This document shows positions 12,675 to 23,671 of a stretch of 64,000 bases of DNA, piece after piece (position 1 is the stretch's first letter; each line of letters begins with the position of its first letter). The stretch covers positions 47,501,327-47,565,326 of the forward strand of contig CM049308.1 in the NCBI GenBank assembly GCA_026874595.1. The letters run 5' to 3'. Below the pieces are notes generated by a model, which saw nothing but the letters and a program-made list of their open reading frames with translations, made no database searches and was not told the DNA's origin. Origin of the DNA: Sipunculus nudus. Taxonomy: Eukaryota; Annelida; Sipuncula; Golfingiida; Sipunculidae. Made by a program: the position numbers and the translations under genes.

Positions 12675-13450
12675 AACAAGGGACCCATGGGTCACAGCGC
12701 TCAGCTGATCGTGATTGGACTATAAATGTTTCTCCATTGTGATACTATATCGAGTGGATAAAGCTTATGAATATCATGGACATGTTGGGCTATTATAAAG
12801 GAATGTAATGTAATATGTGAGTAAATTATAAATGTAATAACCTGACTGATGGATTAATAGAGTAAAATATAGCTCTTGGTTTATTTTTTAATCTATTAAG
12901 TAGGGGTTGAAAATTGTGATATATCTGAGCAAATATGAATGCAATGATGGCAGTAATAAGCAGTAGTAGAATGATGATAAGGCTATTTGTTGAAGGATCT
13001 ATGGTGTATGGAAGTCTGCAAGATTTCAATTTGACAGATATGATGTTATGATTTACTATGCTGATGAGGGGATTTATGAATTTGTGTTGCATATAATATT
13101 GACATCTGACCATGTGTTACCATTGGTTACCTTTTTCATAAGCTGTTGACACTTCAACAGTTTACACATTTGTCTAATGAGATCCAATTATTTTAATAAA
13201 CCTAATTTTCTATTTTCTCATATGTATACAGTAGCCATAAATCCCCACTTACCAGGTGGAAGGATTGATGGGGGGAGGGGGTTATGATGGGAGTTACAAC
13301 CCCTCAGTCCCTCTGTATATATATTTAATTATTAAACTTTCTGGAATAGCAATAGAACTTTTGTTCACAGTGCCAAAGAGCAAGGACTCTATGGGGTGGG
13401 GGAAGGGGATGGTGGGAGTTACAGCACCCTTGCATATTCATACAGGATAT
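12675..13450 (+). mobile_element. Truncated C/B-type element (left end only) and a shared G-rich repeat
   Basis: Starts with 'aacaagggacccatgggtca' and 'gcgctcagctg', the common left end of families B and C. No matching right end follows. The segment around 13080-13180 resembles 57950-58080 ('ctgaccatgtgtt', 'ctgttgaca'). The stretch 13290-13430 resembles 57300-57420 ('gcaaggactc', 'ggggtgggggaaggggatgg'). A hydrophobic 95-codon frame at 13113-12826 on the minus strand is AT-rich and unrecognised. Confidence 0.5.
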
Positions 13451-13840
13451 GAAATTTTAATTCAAGTGCTTTCAGGGAAAAAGTTAATTCATAATTATAA
13501 AATATTTACGTTTGATTTAATTGATTATAACTTTGGTGTATTTGTTTAAAATAAGACAATGTTCTGTCATTGTACTAATACAAGGTGGCAAATAAAGCAG
13601 AGTTACTTTTACAAAAGTAAATCGTCACTCTACTGCTCACTGATTTTAAGATTCGAACTTTAATTCACACATCTAGATAGGTTAATTTTAACACATCATT
13701 CACAGGTCAGTTTGGAACCAAGACATTTTCAAGGTAAGGCCATATGAAAAACATTTAATGTTTTTTGCTTGCAAGTAATAAATTCTTAATCTTACAGTTT
13801 TTCATTACAATTAGGCCTATCTAAACTGCTGGCAAGGTAA

Positions 13841-13950
13841 ATGTCTCCAGCCAGTGCAGGCAGTTTACAGCAACATCCTAAGTTCAGAGGTGGCGGAGCT
13901 GGGGGGGTGGCATGGGGGGGGGGGGGGGGCCACATGCCCCAACCCCCACT
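13841..13950 (+). repeat. hAT-like terminal fragment with G run
   Basis: CAGAGGTGGCGGAGCTGGGG followed by a long G run. The reverse complement of a similar end lies at 22415-22436 (CCGCCACCTCTG). hAT-type ends often start CAGnGGCGG. Only one end is visible here. Confidence 0.4.
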
Positions 13951-13977
13951 TTTTCAAACAAGCCATGAAAATTTTAT

Positions 13978-14480
13978 AAACAAGGCCTACAGGCCTGATG
14001 CGAACACCAGGTATAATACTTCAATGCTGGACCATTACTTCTCATGTATATGAACTATGCAAGTACTAAACATTTTGAATAAGAAACAATTACACAAACA
14101 CCACTGCTGAAATTCTGGCATGGGTACACACAACACAAAAATGATTGTAGCTGGCACCACCAGTCTTGTATACAACAAAGCTATCAGAGATATAAACATT
14201 TGCCCAATTTCAGACTGATATATCAAACCCCTCCTGAAAAAAGCAGGGACACACACTGTGCAAAAATTATTGAAGTGGCACCACCAGTCTTGTATACGAC
14301 AAAGCTATTTGATATGTTTATATATGCCCAATTTCAGGCTGATATATCAAATTCCTCTGCAGAAATAAGCAGGCACATACTCTGTGCAAAAGTCATTGTA
14401 GGTGGTGATACCTGTCTTGTGAACGAGAAAGCCATCAAAGACACATAGACAGGTCAAAATATCAGGCCAATACATCAAAA
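13978..14480 (+). repeat. Tandem array of about 125-bp units with GGCACCACC palindromes
   Basis: After the flank repeat shared with 4060 there are three units beginning near 14148, 14272 and 14399. Each carries a variant of (A)GGTGGCACCACC, then 'agtcttgtatac', 'aaagctat', 'gcccaatttcag' and 'tgatatatcaaa'. The design is the same as in family H but the sequence differs. Confidence 0.7.
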
Positions 14481-15130
14481 TTACCTTGAGTCTGATGCAT
14501 GGGGCTGACCAGGCTTAGGTGAGAAAGGCAGTTGCCCCGAGTGAACTGTGACAAATTTGCTGGCTCAGGCTACTGCACTGAGTGAACTCATGACCTGCAC
14601 CTGGCTAGACTGAGTGAACTCTTGACCTGTTGCATAATCTGACACAGTTGGCAGTCTGTCAAAGCTTTAAATATATCAAAGCTGAACTTTGGTGCCAAAT
14701 CTGATGCAGTGGGCAGTCTGCTAACACTATAAATAGAATGCAGCTACTGCACTGAGTGAACTCCTGACCCATACCTGGCTGCACTGAGTGAAATCTTGAC
14801 CTGTTGCCTAACCTGATACAGTTGGCAGTCTGCCAAAGCTATAAATAGATCGAGACTGACCTCTAGCCTGTTGCCAAGTCTGAAATAATGGCCTTACCAT
14901 TGCATAAGCTCATGCAGGGGCCCTGCCCTGAGGGGCATGACACCCATGAGGTGATCACATGGTGCCCATGAGGTTTTCACATGTCGCCCATGAGGTGATT
15001 ACATGTCATCCATGAGGTGATCACATGCCTTGTGCTTGGCTGCACTGATTGAACTGTTGACCTAAATCTGGCTGCACTGAATGAACTCTTGATCTGTTGC
15101 CAAATCTGAAACAGTTGTCAGTTTCTCAAC
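14480..15130 (+). repeat. Irregular tandem repeats (about 70-bp unit and 22-bp minisatellite)
   Basis: Units built from 'gcactgagtgaactc', 'ttgacctgttgcc', 'cagttggcagtctgccaa' and 'gctataaata' recur between 14570 and 15120. Embedded at 14945-15035 are four copies of a 22-bp unit, 'cccatgaggtgatcacatg'. Copies are diverged and spacing varies. Confidence 0.75.
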
Positions 15131-15134
15131 CTAT

Positions 15135-15578
15135 TTAAAGAAACTGACACAATCTTGGAGTGTTGGTGAATCTGTTTATACATACTAAAAGACTAAAATG
15201 CTTTTTTTTCAAGCTGACATATTCATACACTTTTACCAAAATATCTAGAATAATAAAAGATGCAGTTCTTTCATTGTTAAAGGTCCAATAATTCTGCCAA
15301 AAGTCATTCAAGTAAACTTGAACAAAGGCCACTAAGAATAATTTTTGTGCAATGTTACAGAAGTTATAATTGAAACAATAATTTTGTAGAAGAATAGTTT
15401 TGCAGTCCTCAGTTAAAATAGAATTAATAATGGCCATAAGACCGACAAAAGCTTTCCTGATATAATTGAAAGAACCATGTCCTAGGATAATTCTTTTGAA
15501 AATTGAACGATTAAACTTGACAGTTTCATCATAAACATTTAAAGCTGAAAAGGCTAAAATTATGACGTTTTTGCCCAT
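15135..15578 (-). CDS. Unrecognised open frame, 147 codons
   Basis: Longest open frame in the window, from ATG at 15578 to the stop near 15135. The product is rich in Phe, Ile, Asn, Leu and Lys, as expected from AT-rich DNA. It has several hydrophobic stretches but no motif I can name. No flanking splice sites or paralogue in the window support it. In AT-rich sequence of this size one frame of this length can arise by chance, so it is listed only as a candidate. It sits between a tandem-repeat block and family A. Confidence 0.15.
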   Translation of the reverse strand: MGKNVIILAFSALNVYDETVKFNRSIFKRIILGHGSFNYIRKAFVGLMAIINSILTEDCKTILLQNYCFNYNFCNIAQKLFLVAFVQVYLNDFWQNYWTFNNERTASFIILDILVKVYEYVSLKKKHFSLLVCINRFTNTPRLCQFL

Positions 15579-15590
15579 AATAAACCGGTC

Positions 15591-16490
15591 AATGTAGGTG
15601 GCACCACAAAATCTGCAACTTCAAGTATGAGTCATGTGACCAACATTTGCACAATACTTGGTAATGCTAGCTTCTGTCATTTCTGAGATTACTATGTCAG
15701 TATGCTTACTTGGCCACATGACTGTTCAAATTCATGTAACTCCACTTAAATTCATCAAATGCAAATCATTTGTACAAACTTGAGAGGGCTTGCCTCTGGG
15801 TTCATTTCTGTAAAATATTGAACAATTTGGCTGGACCGTTTACAAGAAGAAGACTGTTAAAGGTTTTTCAGCTTTTTCCCTATAAAATCTAAGTAAATGC
15901 AGATAGCAAAAAAATAAGCTGAATCCCACAACATTTGATATGTGACAGATTTTTGCATAAAATCTGGGGATGATAGCTCCTGCCATTCCTGAGAAATTAT
16001 GGGTTAATGTACAGATGACCAATAACCCCATACAAAAAAAAGGTCAATACAGGTGGCGCCACCAATACCAGAATTTCATATATGACTCATGTGACCAACA
16101 CTGGCATAAAATTTGGTGATGATAGCTCCGGCCATTTCTGAGACTGTCATTTTAGTAAGCTTTTTTGACAGATGACTAAGTTCAACCTCCTGTAACTCGG
16201 CCAAAACTCACCGAACTCTACCATTCAAACACACTTGAGAGAGATGGTACAAAAGATTATTTCTGTGAAATATTGAACAATTTGGCTTTACCCATTCGTC
16301 GGAGAAGATTTTTAAAGATTTTTTACCTTTTTCTCTATAAAATCTAAGAAAATGCAGAGTTTTTCAGATGGCTAATTTTTGGCATTAAATTTCATGATGC
16401 TAGCTCCAGTTGTTTTTGAAATAGTATGGGTTAACGCACAGATGGCGGACGCCGCCTCACTATCGCATTAACTCACAGGTTCGCTAAAAA
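15591..16490 (+). repeat. Family A repeat, copy 2
   Basis: Two core units with landmarks 'catgtgaccaacattt', 'gatgatagctcc' and GGTGGCGCCACC at 16053. The right end reads 'gatggcggacgccgcc' then 'aactcacaggttcgctaaaa'. Confidence 0.8.
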
Positions 16491-16829
16491 TTGCTACAGA
16501 TGCATATTGAATGCAAAATTTATATATCTCACTGATGGCAAAATCTTGAATTAAGTTGAGTATGGATACCTACTATTTATAATCAATGTACAGTCGTCTT
16601 TATATACCCACAGAGAGCTGTATACCTATGATTGTTTACATTGCCTGGCATAAGGAATATCTAAAATCATAAATCTACATTTTTTAAAAGCTTTTAAAAA
16701 ACATTCTTGTCAATATTAACCATAGATAACCTGAAATCTAAATGTCTAGAGGCATGATGTAACGGATGCTGATAAACTGGTGCCAGGCTAGATGTATCTG
16801 CTTCACACAGCTTACATATATGGTAAAAT

Positions 16830-17856
16830 GACTAAATTCAATCTTTATAATTCAGCCAAAATTAATTCTTTGGAACCATAAAAGACAATTTATATAAGAA
16901 TTATTCAGGGGATTATTCTTGTAAAATATTAAACAAATTTGCCTCAGTGGCCTCAGTCAAAAAACGTTTTACAGGTTTATAACTCATGGGAAAATACAGC
17001 AAAATGGCTAAGTTAAGCTTCTTATAACTCAGCCAAAAATCACTGAACCAAAACCATTTGAACAAACTTGAATTATCAACATCTAAGGAAAATTAATGTG
17101 TGAGGTTTAAGAATTTGGCCCAGTGGTTTTTGAGAAGAAGATCTTTGTAGCCACTTAGCTAAAATGGGATGTTTTGGCATATGACTAAATTCAGCATCCC
17201 ATAACTCTGCCAAAAGTCACTGAACTGAGACCATTTGAACAAACTTCAAAAAAGCACTACCCTAGGATCATTTCTGTGGGATATTAAACAATTTGGCCAT
17301 ATGGTTTCAGAGAAGAAGTTTTTTGTAGCCGTCAGTGTGAAACGGGCACTGATGACCCCCGTACAAAAAAGGCCAATGCAGGTGGCACCACCAATACCTC
17401 AATTTCAGATATGACTCATTTGACTAACATTGGCATAAAATTTGGTGATGATCGCTCCAGCCGTTTCTGAGATTGTAATTTTACTATGCTTTTTTGGACA
17501 AACTTCCTGTAACTCGGCCAAAAATCACCGAACTTAAACCATTTGAACAAACTTGAGAAAAATTGTTCCAGGAATCATTTCTGTGAAATATTGGACAATT
17601 TGGTTGGACAGTTTCGGAGAAGATTTTTAAAGCTTTTTTAGCTTTTTCCCAATAAAATCTAAGAAAATGCAGTTAGCCAAAAAATAAGCAAAATCCGATA
17701 AGAGTTTTTTAGATGACTAATTTTTTGCATAAAATTTTGTGATGCTTACTCTTGCCGTTTTCAAGAAAGTATGGGTTAACGTACAGACGATGGACAACGG
17801 ACGCCTGATGACATACGCTGGACAAAGCTCAAAGCTCAAAGGTTCGCTAAAAAAAA
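16830..17856 (+). repeat. Family A repeat, copy 3
   Basis: Further units with 'gccaaaaatcactgaac', 'ccatttgaacaaact' and GGTGGCACCACC at 17382. The right end reads 'acagacgatggacaacgga' and 'caaaggttcgctaaaaa'. 16491-16829 is unassigned AT-rich spacer. Confidence 0.8.
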
Positions 17857-18030
17857 TGTTCAGTTAACACTGACAATGATCTTAGTCCATTTTCATAAAC
17901 TATATATACATACATAGAGGCAAAAGGCAGGCAGTGCTAGTGCTTCCTTATCAGAACTTCTATCATCACACTCTGATACAAATACCTACAGGAGATTAAC
18001 TAGAATACGGGTAGTCGACAAGCGAATACG

Positions 18031-19438
18031 TGTATCCGCCTAAATCAGAGTGGAACGGGTGAAGTGAGGCATGGATTAAGTGGCAAGGGGAAATAGAGTG
18101 AAGTGTTGCATATTAGCATGGATGTCTGCCGCCAAATTGTGTATGAAGGTTGCCCCCCCTACCACAAAATCCAGAAAGCCGTCCCAGTTGTATACATATG
18201 CAAAATTTAAGGCAGATAAGTCAAACCACTACATGTATATGAGTGATTTTATCCCGTGGCAGACAATCAGATGGATGCTAAGCAAAAATGGTTGCAGGTG
18301 ACGGCACAAGTTTGGCGTATGATAAAGAGCTATGTGAGAACTATACACATGCAAAACTTTGGCCCAATCGGTCAAACGGTTCCCGAGATATGAGCTTGGA
18401 TGTCTGCTGCATAAACTAGAATGCAGGTGGCTCCACCTGTCATAAAATCAAGAGAGCTGTCGGGGATGTATAAACCTGCAAAACTTTAGCCAGATATGTC
18501 AAACTACTGCCGAGATATGAGTGATTTTATCCCATGGCAGACAAACAGACAGGAGCTGTGCAAAAATGGCTGCAGGTGGCTCCACCAGTTTTGCGTATGT
18601 TATAAAGCTCTCCAAGGGGCAAAAAAATTTCCTGATCGGTCAAACGGTTCCCGAGATATGAGCTTGGATGTCTGCAGCGTAAACGTGAATGTAGGTGGCG
18701 CCATCGCACAAATTAAGAAAAGCTATCCAGGATGTATACGCATGCCAAATTTCAGGTGAATTAGTCAAGTCACTGCAGAGATATGAGTGATTTTAACCCA
18801 AGGCAGACGAACAGATGGACACTGTGCAAACATGGTTGCAGGTGGCGCCACCATTTTTTGTGTATGTTATAAAGCTCTCCAAGGGCAAAAAAATTTTCCT
18901 GATAGGTCAAACGGTTCCCGAGATATGAGCTTGGATGTCTGCAGCGTAAACGTGAATGTAGGTGGCGCCACCTGTCACAAAATCAGAAAAGCTATCCAGG
19001 ATTTATACGCATGCCAAGTTTCAGGTGAATTAGTCGTCACTGCAGAGATATGAGTGATTTTAACCCAAGGCAGACGAACAGATGGACACTGTGCAAACAT
19101 GGTTGCAGGTGGCGCCACCATTTTTTGTGTATGTTATAAAGCTCTACAAGGGCTACATTTGTGCAAAAAAATTTTCCTGATCCGTCAAACGGTTCCCGAG
19201 ATATGTGGGTTTATGTGTGGAAACAGACGCACAAACGGACGCAGAGCGCAGAGGAAAGGTCAGAGGTCAAAACAAAATTGGGGCGCAGCAGTTCACATGT
19301 GACCCGAACATAATCCCGGGTTTCGTAAAATTCCGCCCAGCGGTTACGGAGGAGTTCTCCGGAAACCTACGCGGCCGCGGCGGCGGTGGCGTGCAGCTGA
19401 AAACATAGTATCCGCAAAACTCTGTTTTGGCGGATACA
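18031..19438 (+). mobile_element. Family H element with tandem core and palindromic right end
   Basis: The left end is TGTATCCGCCTAAATCAGAG and the right end, in reverse, is TGTATCCGCCAAAACAGAG, giving terminal inverted repeats of about 19 bp. The core has several units carrying GGTGGCGCCACC or variants (18298, 18426, 18576, 18694, 18841, 18961, 19110). The last two full periods, 18667-18932 and 18933-19200, are nearly identical with a 266-bp period. A GC-rich tail (19250-19390) precedes the right end. No transposase is visible and flanking duplication is unclear. Confidence 0.65.
19409..19437 (+). repeat. Terminal hairpin of family H
   Basis: GTATCCGCAAAAC, then TCT, then GTTTTGGCGGATAC: a stem of about 13 bp with one bulge and a 3-nt loop, at the right end of the element. 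Confidence 0.75.
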
Positions 19439-19618
19439 ATTAATCAAGGTGTCACTGGTCAGGCCAGGGCTCCCTAGGCTGTGATGCTGAGACCCTTATT
19501 CCTGTCACAGTCATCCTTTAACTCCATGTGAGAGTGTCCAGATTGTACAGGCTATATTTGTTCATGGACTGGCTTGCTAGCTGGTCAGTCACTGCTTCAA
19601 ACGAGGACAGTTAGCTCA

Positions 19619-19687
19619 CTGTAATCTTTCTCTTCTTGTTTGCTGCCACTTCCCACTTGGCAGCAAACAAGAAGAGAAAGATTACAG
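19619..19687. repeat. Perfect 30-bp inverted repeat, 9-nt loop
   Basis: Left arm 19619-19648 starts CTGTAATCTTTCTCTTC and ends GCTGCCA; right arm 19658-19687 is its exact reverse complement. No clear flanking duplication seen. Confidence 0.92.
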
Positions 19688-19771
19688 GTTTCTTTGCAAA
19701 AGCTTCAGATGTCACTAATTACCAAGTAAGCTGTGTAAAATTATACGAGTGTCGCAGACCATTATTGTATT

Positions 19772-19947
19772 CAGCGGTGGATCCAGGGTTCTGGTAAGGA
19801 GAAGGTCCAACCCAGGAAGACTTAAACACCTTAAAAAGGTCCTCTGGTCCAAAAAGGAAGGGTCCTGTCACAAAATTGAGTTTGAAACCCTTTAAAAGCT
19901 AGTTTCCGCTCAAAAAGGGGTTGGAACCCCCTCTGGATCCACCACTG
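19772..19947. mobile_element. Small MITE with CAG(C/T)GGTGGATCCAG ends
   Basis: Left end CAGCGGTGGATCCAGGG and right end, in reverse, CAGTGGTGGATCCAGAGG. 176 bp, no coding capacity. GTATT lies just outside both ends. The ends resemble hAT-type MITEs, but an 8-bp duplication is not seen, so the superfamily is uncertain. Confidence 0.6.
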
Positions 19948-20003
19948 GTATTAAAGGAACACTTTAAAAATCATAGTAGGAATACATGGGCTGACTTTTC
20001 AAA

Positions 20004-20660
20004 TCTATACACATAACAGAATTAAATGTATTAACACATTCACTGCCAATGACGTGTATACCCGTCGTTTATTATGATTCCCCCAGTGCCAAGCACGTGT
20101 ATACAAGTCATTTATTTATAAGCCATTTTCAGCAGGAATTCTCATAAATTTTTCAATAAATTCTTTGCAGATGAGTAGTAGTACATTTATAAAATAGTCT
20201 CGCAGTATGAAAATGAATTATTTGTTATTCAACAGTGCGCTACATCATTCGAAAGCAGGAAAGATGTGTAGGTGGTGACAAAATCCACGGCTCCGGTCCA
20301 TTGCCGTTGATTAACTTTACGACGACCTTCAGTTTGAAGTCGAAACCTTGTAAGAATACTACTTTGAATCAAACGAAAAGGAGGATCGTTAAAATATGTA
20401 GCTAGTTTTATATTAGAACATGTTTTGGCCACTTATTTACGACAAACCCGGTTGGGAGGCCGAGGTGTAATAGATCGCACCTTAGGTGTGAACTCAAGAT
20501 AGCGAGGCGTGAGGTCGTTCAGGTTTATTGCCCCGCGAGGACAGGGTATTGCGCAATCAACAACAAAGGGCGCGTGCCACATGATTGACACACAGTTCGG
20601 CAGTGTAATCAGAACACGGCTGCAAACGGTTCTTTCGGCTTATTTCTTGTTCCTTATTTA

Positions 20661-20712
<52 letters not shown>

Positions 20713-20974
20713 ACTTCACAAACAAGTGCTCTTAAATTGCAAAACTGAAATAATCTCCGTGTTTCGTGTGACTGTTACAATGACGAGGTCAACTGCGCGT
20801 CAAGGCTCAAGCATGTCGTATATATAAACAGTCTATGATTATGTTTGAAAATTACATGTGTAAAGTTAAATTATATATTTTTTTATAATTATATTGATTG
20901 GTACAATTGCTGTGTTCGTGGTGAAAGTGTACAAATGTATGTTTCTATACACATAACAGAATTAAATGTATTAA
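20004..20974. repeat. 31-bp exact direct repeats flanking about 0.9 kb
   Basis: Positions 20004-20034 and 20944-20974 are identical (tctatacacataacagaatt then aaatgtattaa). Just inside the left copy, after TTAA, is 'cacattcactgccaatgacg', which resembles piggyBac-type ends (TTAA then a C-run and 'tgccaacgacg'). No matching right end was found. The interval also holds an (AT)n tract. Confidence 0.6.
20663..20709. repeat. (AT)n microsatellite
   Basis: About 47 bp of uninterrupted TA/AT. Confidence 0.97.
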
Positions 20975-22194
20975 AAGTGTTGGATATATTATGTATAAAG
21001 TCACTGAATTTGGACTCCACATTTTCTCTAATTACAAACATATAATCTAAAGATTTGGAAATGCACAAGCAGGTTTTTGAAACTAAATACAATCTTTTAT
21101 TAAAGGCACAAAGATTTCTAAGTATTTTCTTCATTTTGTTAGCTGTCCTGTGTTCAATTTTTATAGTCATTCTCCGAATTAAACTGAACAGATCTCAATT
21201 ATTGCTGAGGAGTAACCTGATCAAGTAAACATGAAATTAATGGATTTATGTTGCCTAGACCAGGAACTGATTGTTTTTTATTGTGCTGAATTGAACAAAA
21301 ACAATAATATTTATGTTTTTTAGGATAATGCAATACTTATTTTTTTCTTTTGAAACTGTGCTCAACATAAATTTGCTTATCTAATGTTCTATTGAGTATT
21401 GTGTGAAATGTATAGTTCAATGTAAAAGATACTATCTGAAATTGTGATGAACATATACACATGGGTTTAATCATGTACACTGATCAGGCACTGGAAATAA
21501 TAGGCCTAATGCGATCTTAGCCGAAGTGTACACATGGCTTGCGAGAGAAAGTTCTTTATTAATAAACAATTTAAAATTATTTTGTTTAATTTTTTTATTC
21601 TGAACCACATTTATATTACAGTTTAAATACAGGAACAAGCTATATAATTCAGCTACATCTTTTAATTCTATTGGTTTGAATTTTAGGATCTTTATTCAAA
21701 ATGTTGGGAATCTTAAGATTTTTATGGAATTTGATTTATGGGAGTGATAGGGTAATGCCCAATTAACCGGGCCATCCAAATGGGGATTGGGTATTGTAAA
21801 GAGCAAGGTGTGGGTATGCTATGCCTTCTTTTATAGTGGAGTATTATAGAACCCATGTAATATTTAAAAGATAAAATAATGTTGAAGTAGTAATAGTAAG
21901 AGATAGATTGAAAACCTCGTACAGTACCATAGCGGCTGGGGGAGGGAGGAGCAGCCCCCCTGTGATCTGAGCTTTCTTAGGCAAAAAAAAAAAAAAGTGT
22001 TGGCAGTGTTTGCAAGAAAGTTCAGTTTGACTGGGGACTATCACTCAATAACCCTTAACCAACCAAATTATTTAGAGTTTATATCATAAAAAAATACCAA
22101 AAAATGCCAATTTATAGCATGTATTTTTTAAAAATTTCCACTGCAAGGGAGGGGGGAATCCCCCTCCCATGCCCTCCTTATTTACCACGTTATG

Positions 22195-22197
<3 letters not shown>
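20975..22197. other. AT-rich intronic DNA without recognised features
   Basis: No exon of the TMEM62-like gene or named repeat recognised. The opposing frames at 20845-21045 and 20889-21170 are low-complexity artefacts of AT-rich sequence. G-rich patches occur at 21936-21960 and 22148-22170. Confidence 0.5.

Positions 22198-22265
<68 letters not shown>
22198..22265. repeat. (AT)n microsatellite
   Basis: About 68 bp of pure AT in intron 1 near exon 1. Confidence 0.97.
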
Positions 22266-22267
<2 letters not shown>

Positions 22268-22269
22268 AT

Positions 22270-22357
22270 GCGAGTATGTGTGTGTGATTTGCGCTGCGAG
22301 TCCAACCATCGGAGAATTTGGCGTTATATAAATACTATATATTATTATTACTATTAG

Positions 22358-22360
<3 letters not shown>
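22270..22360 (+). repeat. SINE/LINE-like 3' tail
   Basis: 'gagaatttggcgttatataa' followed by an ATT-rich tail resembles the 3' ends of L2/RTE-dependent SINEs ('ggcgctatataaat' plus ATT repeats). Only the tail is visible. Confidence 0.35.
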
Positions 22361-22403
<43 letters not shown>

Positions 22404-22436
22404 CCCCCCCCCCCACTTCTAACATCGTTCCGCCAC
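22361..22436. repeat. (AT)n tract, C13 run and hAT-like end beside the exon 1 donor
   Basis: AT tract to 22401, then a C run, then 'cttctaacatcgttccgcca' ending CCTCTG. The last part is the reverse complement of the CAGAGGTGGCGG end at 13869. It lies only 22 bp inside the intron from the TMEM62-like exon 1 donor. Confidence 0.6.
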
Positions 22437-22458
22437 CTCTGCCTAAGTTATAAATTAC

Positions 22459-22650
22459 CTGAATGAACCAGCTCAGATGATGCAACTGGTGGTCAGGGTA
22501 GGGGGGCATTTGGTCCTTGGCATGAAAAGACTCTGCGAGGCCTACATCGGTGCCAAAGTAAGGGACAAATGAGGCAACAACCCACGACAAAATGCACACA
22601 GCAGTCAGCGCCACTGGAACAGCCTGGCCAGTGCCAGTCCCCTTGATCAT
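22459..22650 (-). CDS. TMEM62: TMEM62-like protein, exon 1 (N-terminal membrane segment)
   Basis: First coding exon of a TMEM62-like multi-pass membrane protein with a predicted calcineurin-like metallophosphoesterase domain; the cellular role of this family is poorly known. The exon encodes 64 residues. Residues about 10-32 are strongly hydrophobic (VPVALTAVCILSWVV...), fitting an N-terminal signal anchor, and the exon ends in LHHLSWFIQ. The ATG at 22650-22648 has a G at -3. The frame stays open upstream to 22713 but shows no earlier ATG, so this start is preferred. The 3' end reads TTCATTCAG followed by GTAATT, a good splice donor in phase 0. Exon 2 at 2011-1900 continues in phase, giving FIQ-VSDLHLS, comparable to the vertebrate TMEM62 stretch just before and including its SD(I/L)HLS motif. 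The family call rests mainly on exon 2 and the junction; the N-terminus itself is poorly conserved in the family. Confidence 0.72.
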
Positions 22651-23013
22651 GTCTGAGTGGTACAAGTTCGTTTTACCGCGCTCCACGGTAACTCTTAAGC
22701 GTGTTCTGTTCACGTGTTAATTTCACTGTCACAACTAATTCACCAACTTAGTACCCAATGTCCTCACAGGGGCGCGCTTATAACCACTTCCACTCGGAAC
22801 GCGTGAAGTTGGCTCATGGTTCATTTTTCATCTTTCATCATTCGACAGGACCGGAGATTCGTTAGTACCAAGTTTATGATTCTCGCCTGATATCATAGTT
22901 TAAAATTCTTATGACTAACTTTAAAGATATTTTAAAACATAGAAAGGCACGGTAGTGAATAATAAAGATATAATTCAATAGTATGATTTTGCAGGTGCCC
23001 GGTGACTGTTAGA
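22651..23013 (-). promoter_or_regulatory. Probable 5' UTR and promoter region of the TMEM62-like gene
   Basis: Sequence just upstream of the ATG is less AT-rich than the surroundings and contains several CpGs (for example cgcgctccacgg and ggcgcgctt). No TATA box, initiator or transcription start can be fixed from sequence alone. Placement is inferred from exon 1. Confidence 0.35.
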
Positions 23014-23176
23014 CCACAGGCGCTTGAATCGCTATTTGTGTTGATATTGGCTTAAATCGTGTTCAATTTGCCTTAACAACAGTCCCCTACCGTTTAATGA
23101 GCTGTAAACCATGTTATATCGCTTGCCGGTACTTGTTTATATAATAGATACACAAGGCCGGCATCCAAGTCTGCGG
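23014..23176 (+). repeat. 163-bp inverted repeat, left arm
   Basis: Pairs with 23509-23671 (332-bp spacer) with only a few mismatches; for example 'ggccggcatccaagtctgcgg' truncated at each side matches in reverse. It lies a few hundred bp upstream of the TMEM62-like start. A second shorter inverted match ('catccattaagc') lies inside the spacer near 23349 and 23488. Confidence 0.9.
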
Positions 23177-23508
23177 TGGGTTGGCGATAATACAAGAAAT
23201 CAATTCAAATTCCCGAATATTTCAAAGATTTTCGAGGGAAGAAACTTACAGTCGTTAAATGGCCAGTTCTTCTTTCTATAAAAGCATTAACAATTCCAAT
23301 ACACACAGTGTACCACTTGTAATGAGCTCTTATTTGTAACTAGTCTGCATCCATTAAGCAGCTGTTACCCCAAACGAGGAAATCCCCATTTATCTTGGTC
23401 AGCAGTAAGGATTCCCCCCTGGAACCTAACACCTGATTGGTTGATAACGATGGAAATAGTAATCTGGGTTAAATCTGTCTGCTCGTCGCTTAATGGATAC
23501 AGACACGT

Positions 23509-23671
23509 CCGCAGACTTGGATGCCGGCCTTGTGTATCTATTATATAAACAAGTACCGGCAAGCAATATAACATGGTTTACAGCTCATTGAACGGTAGGG
23601 GATTGTTGTTAAGGTAAACTGAACACGATTTAAGCCAATATCAACACAAATAGCGATTCAAGCGCCTGTGG
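23509..23671 (-). repeat. 163-bp inverted repeat, right arm
   Basis: Reverse complement partner of 23014-23176; visible differences include 'cagtcccc' versus 'caatcccc' and 'gtttaatg' versus 'gttcaatg'. Confidence 0.9.
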
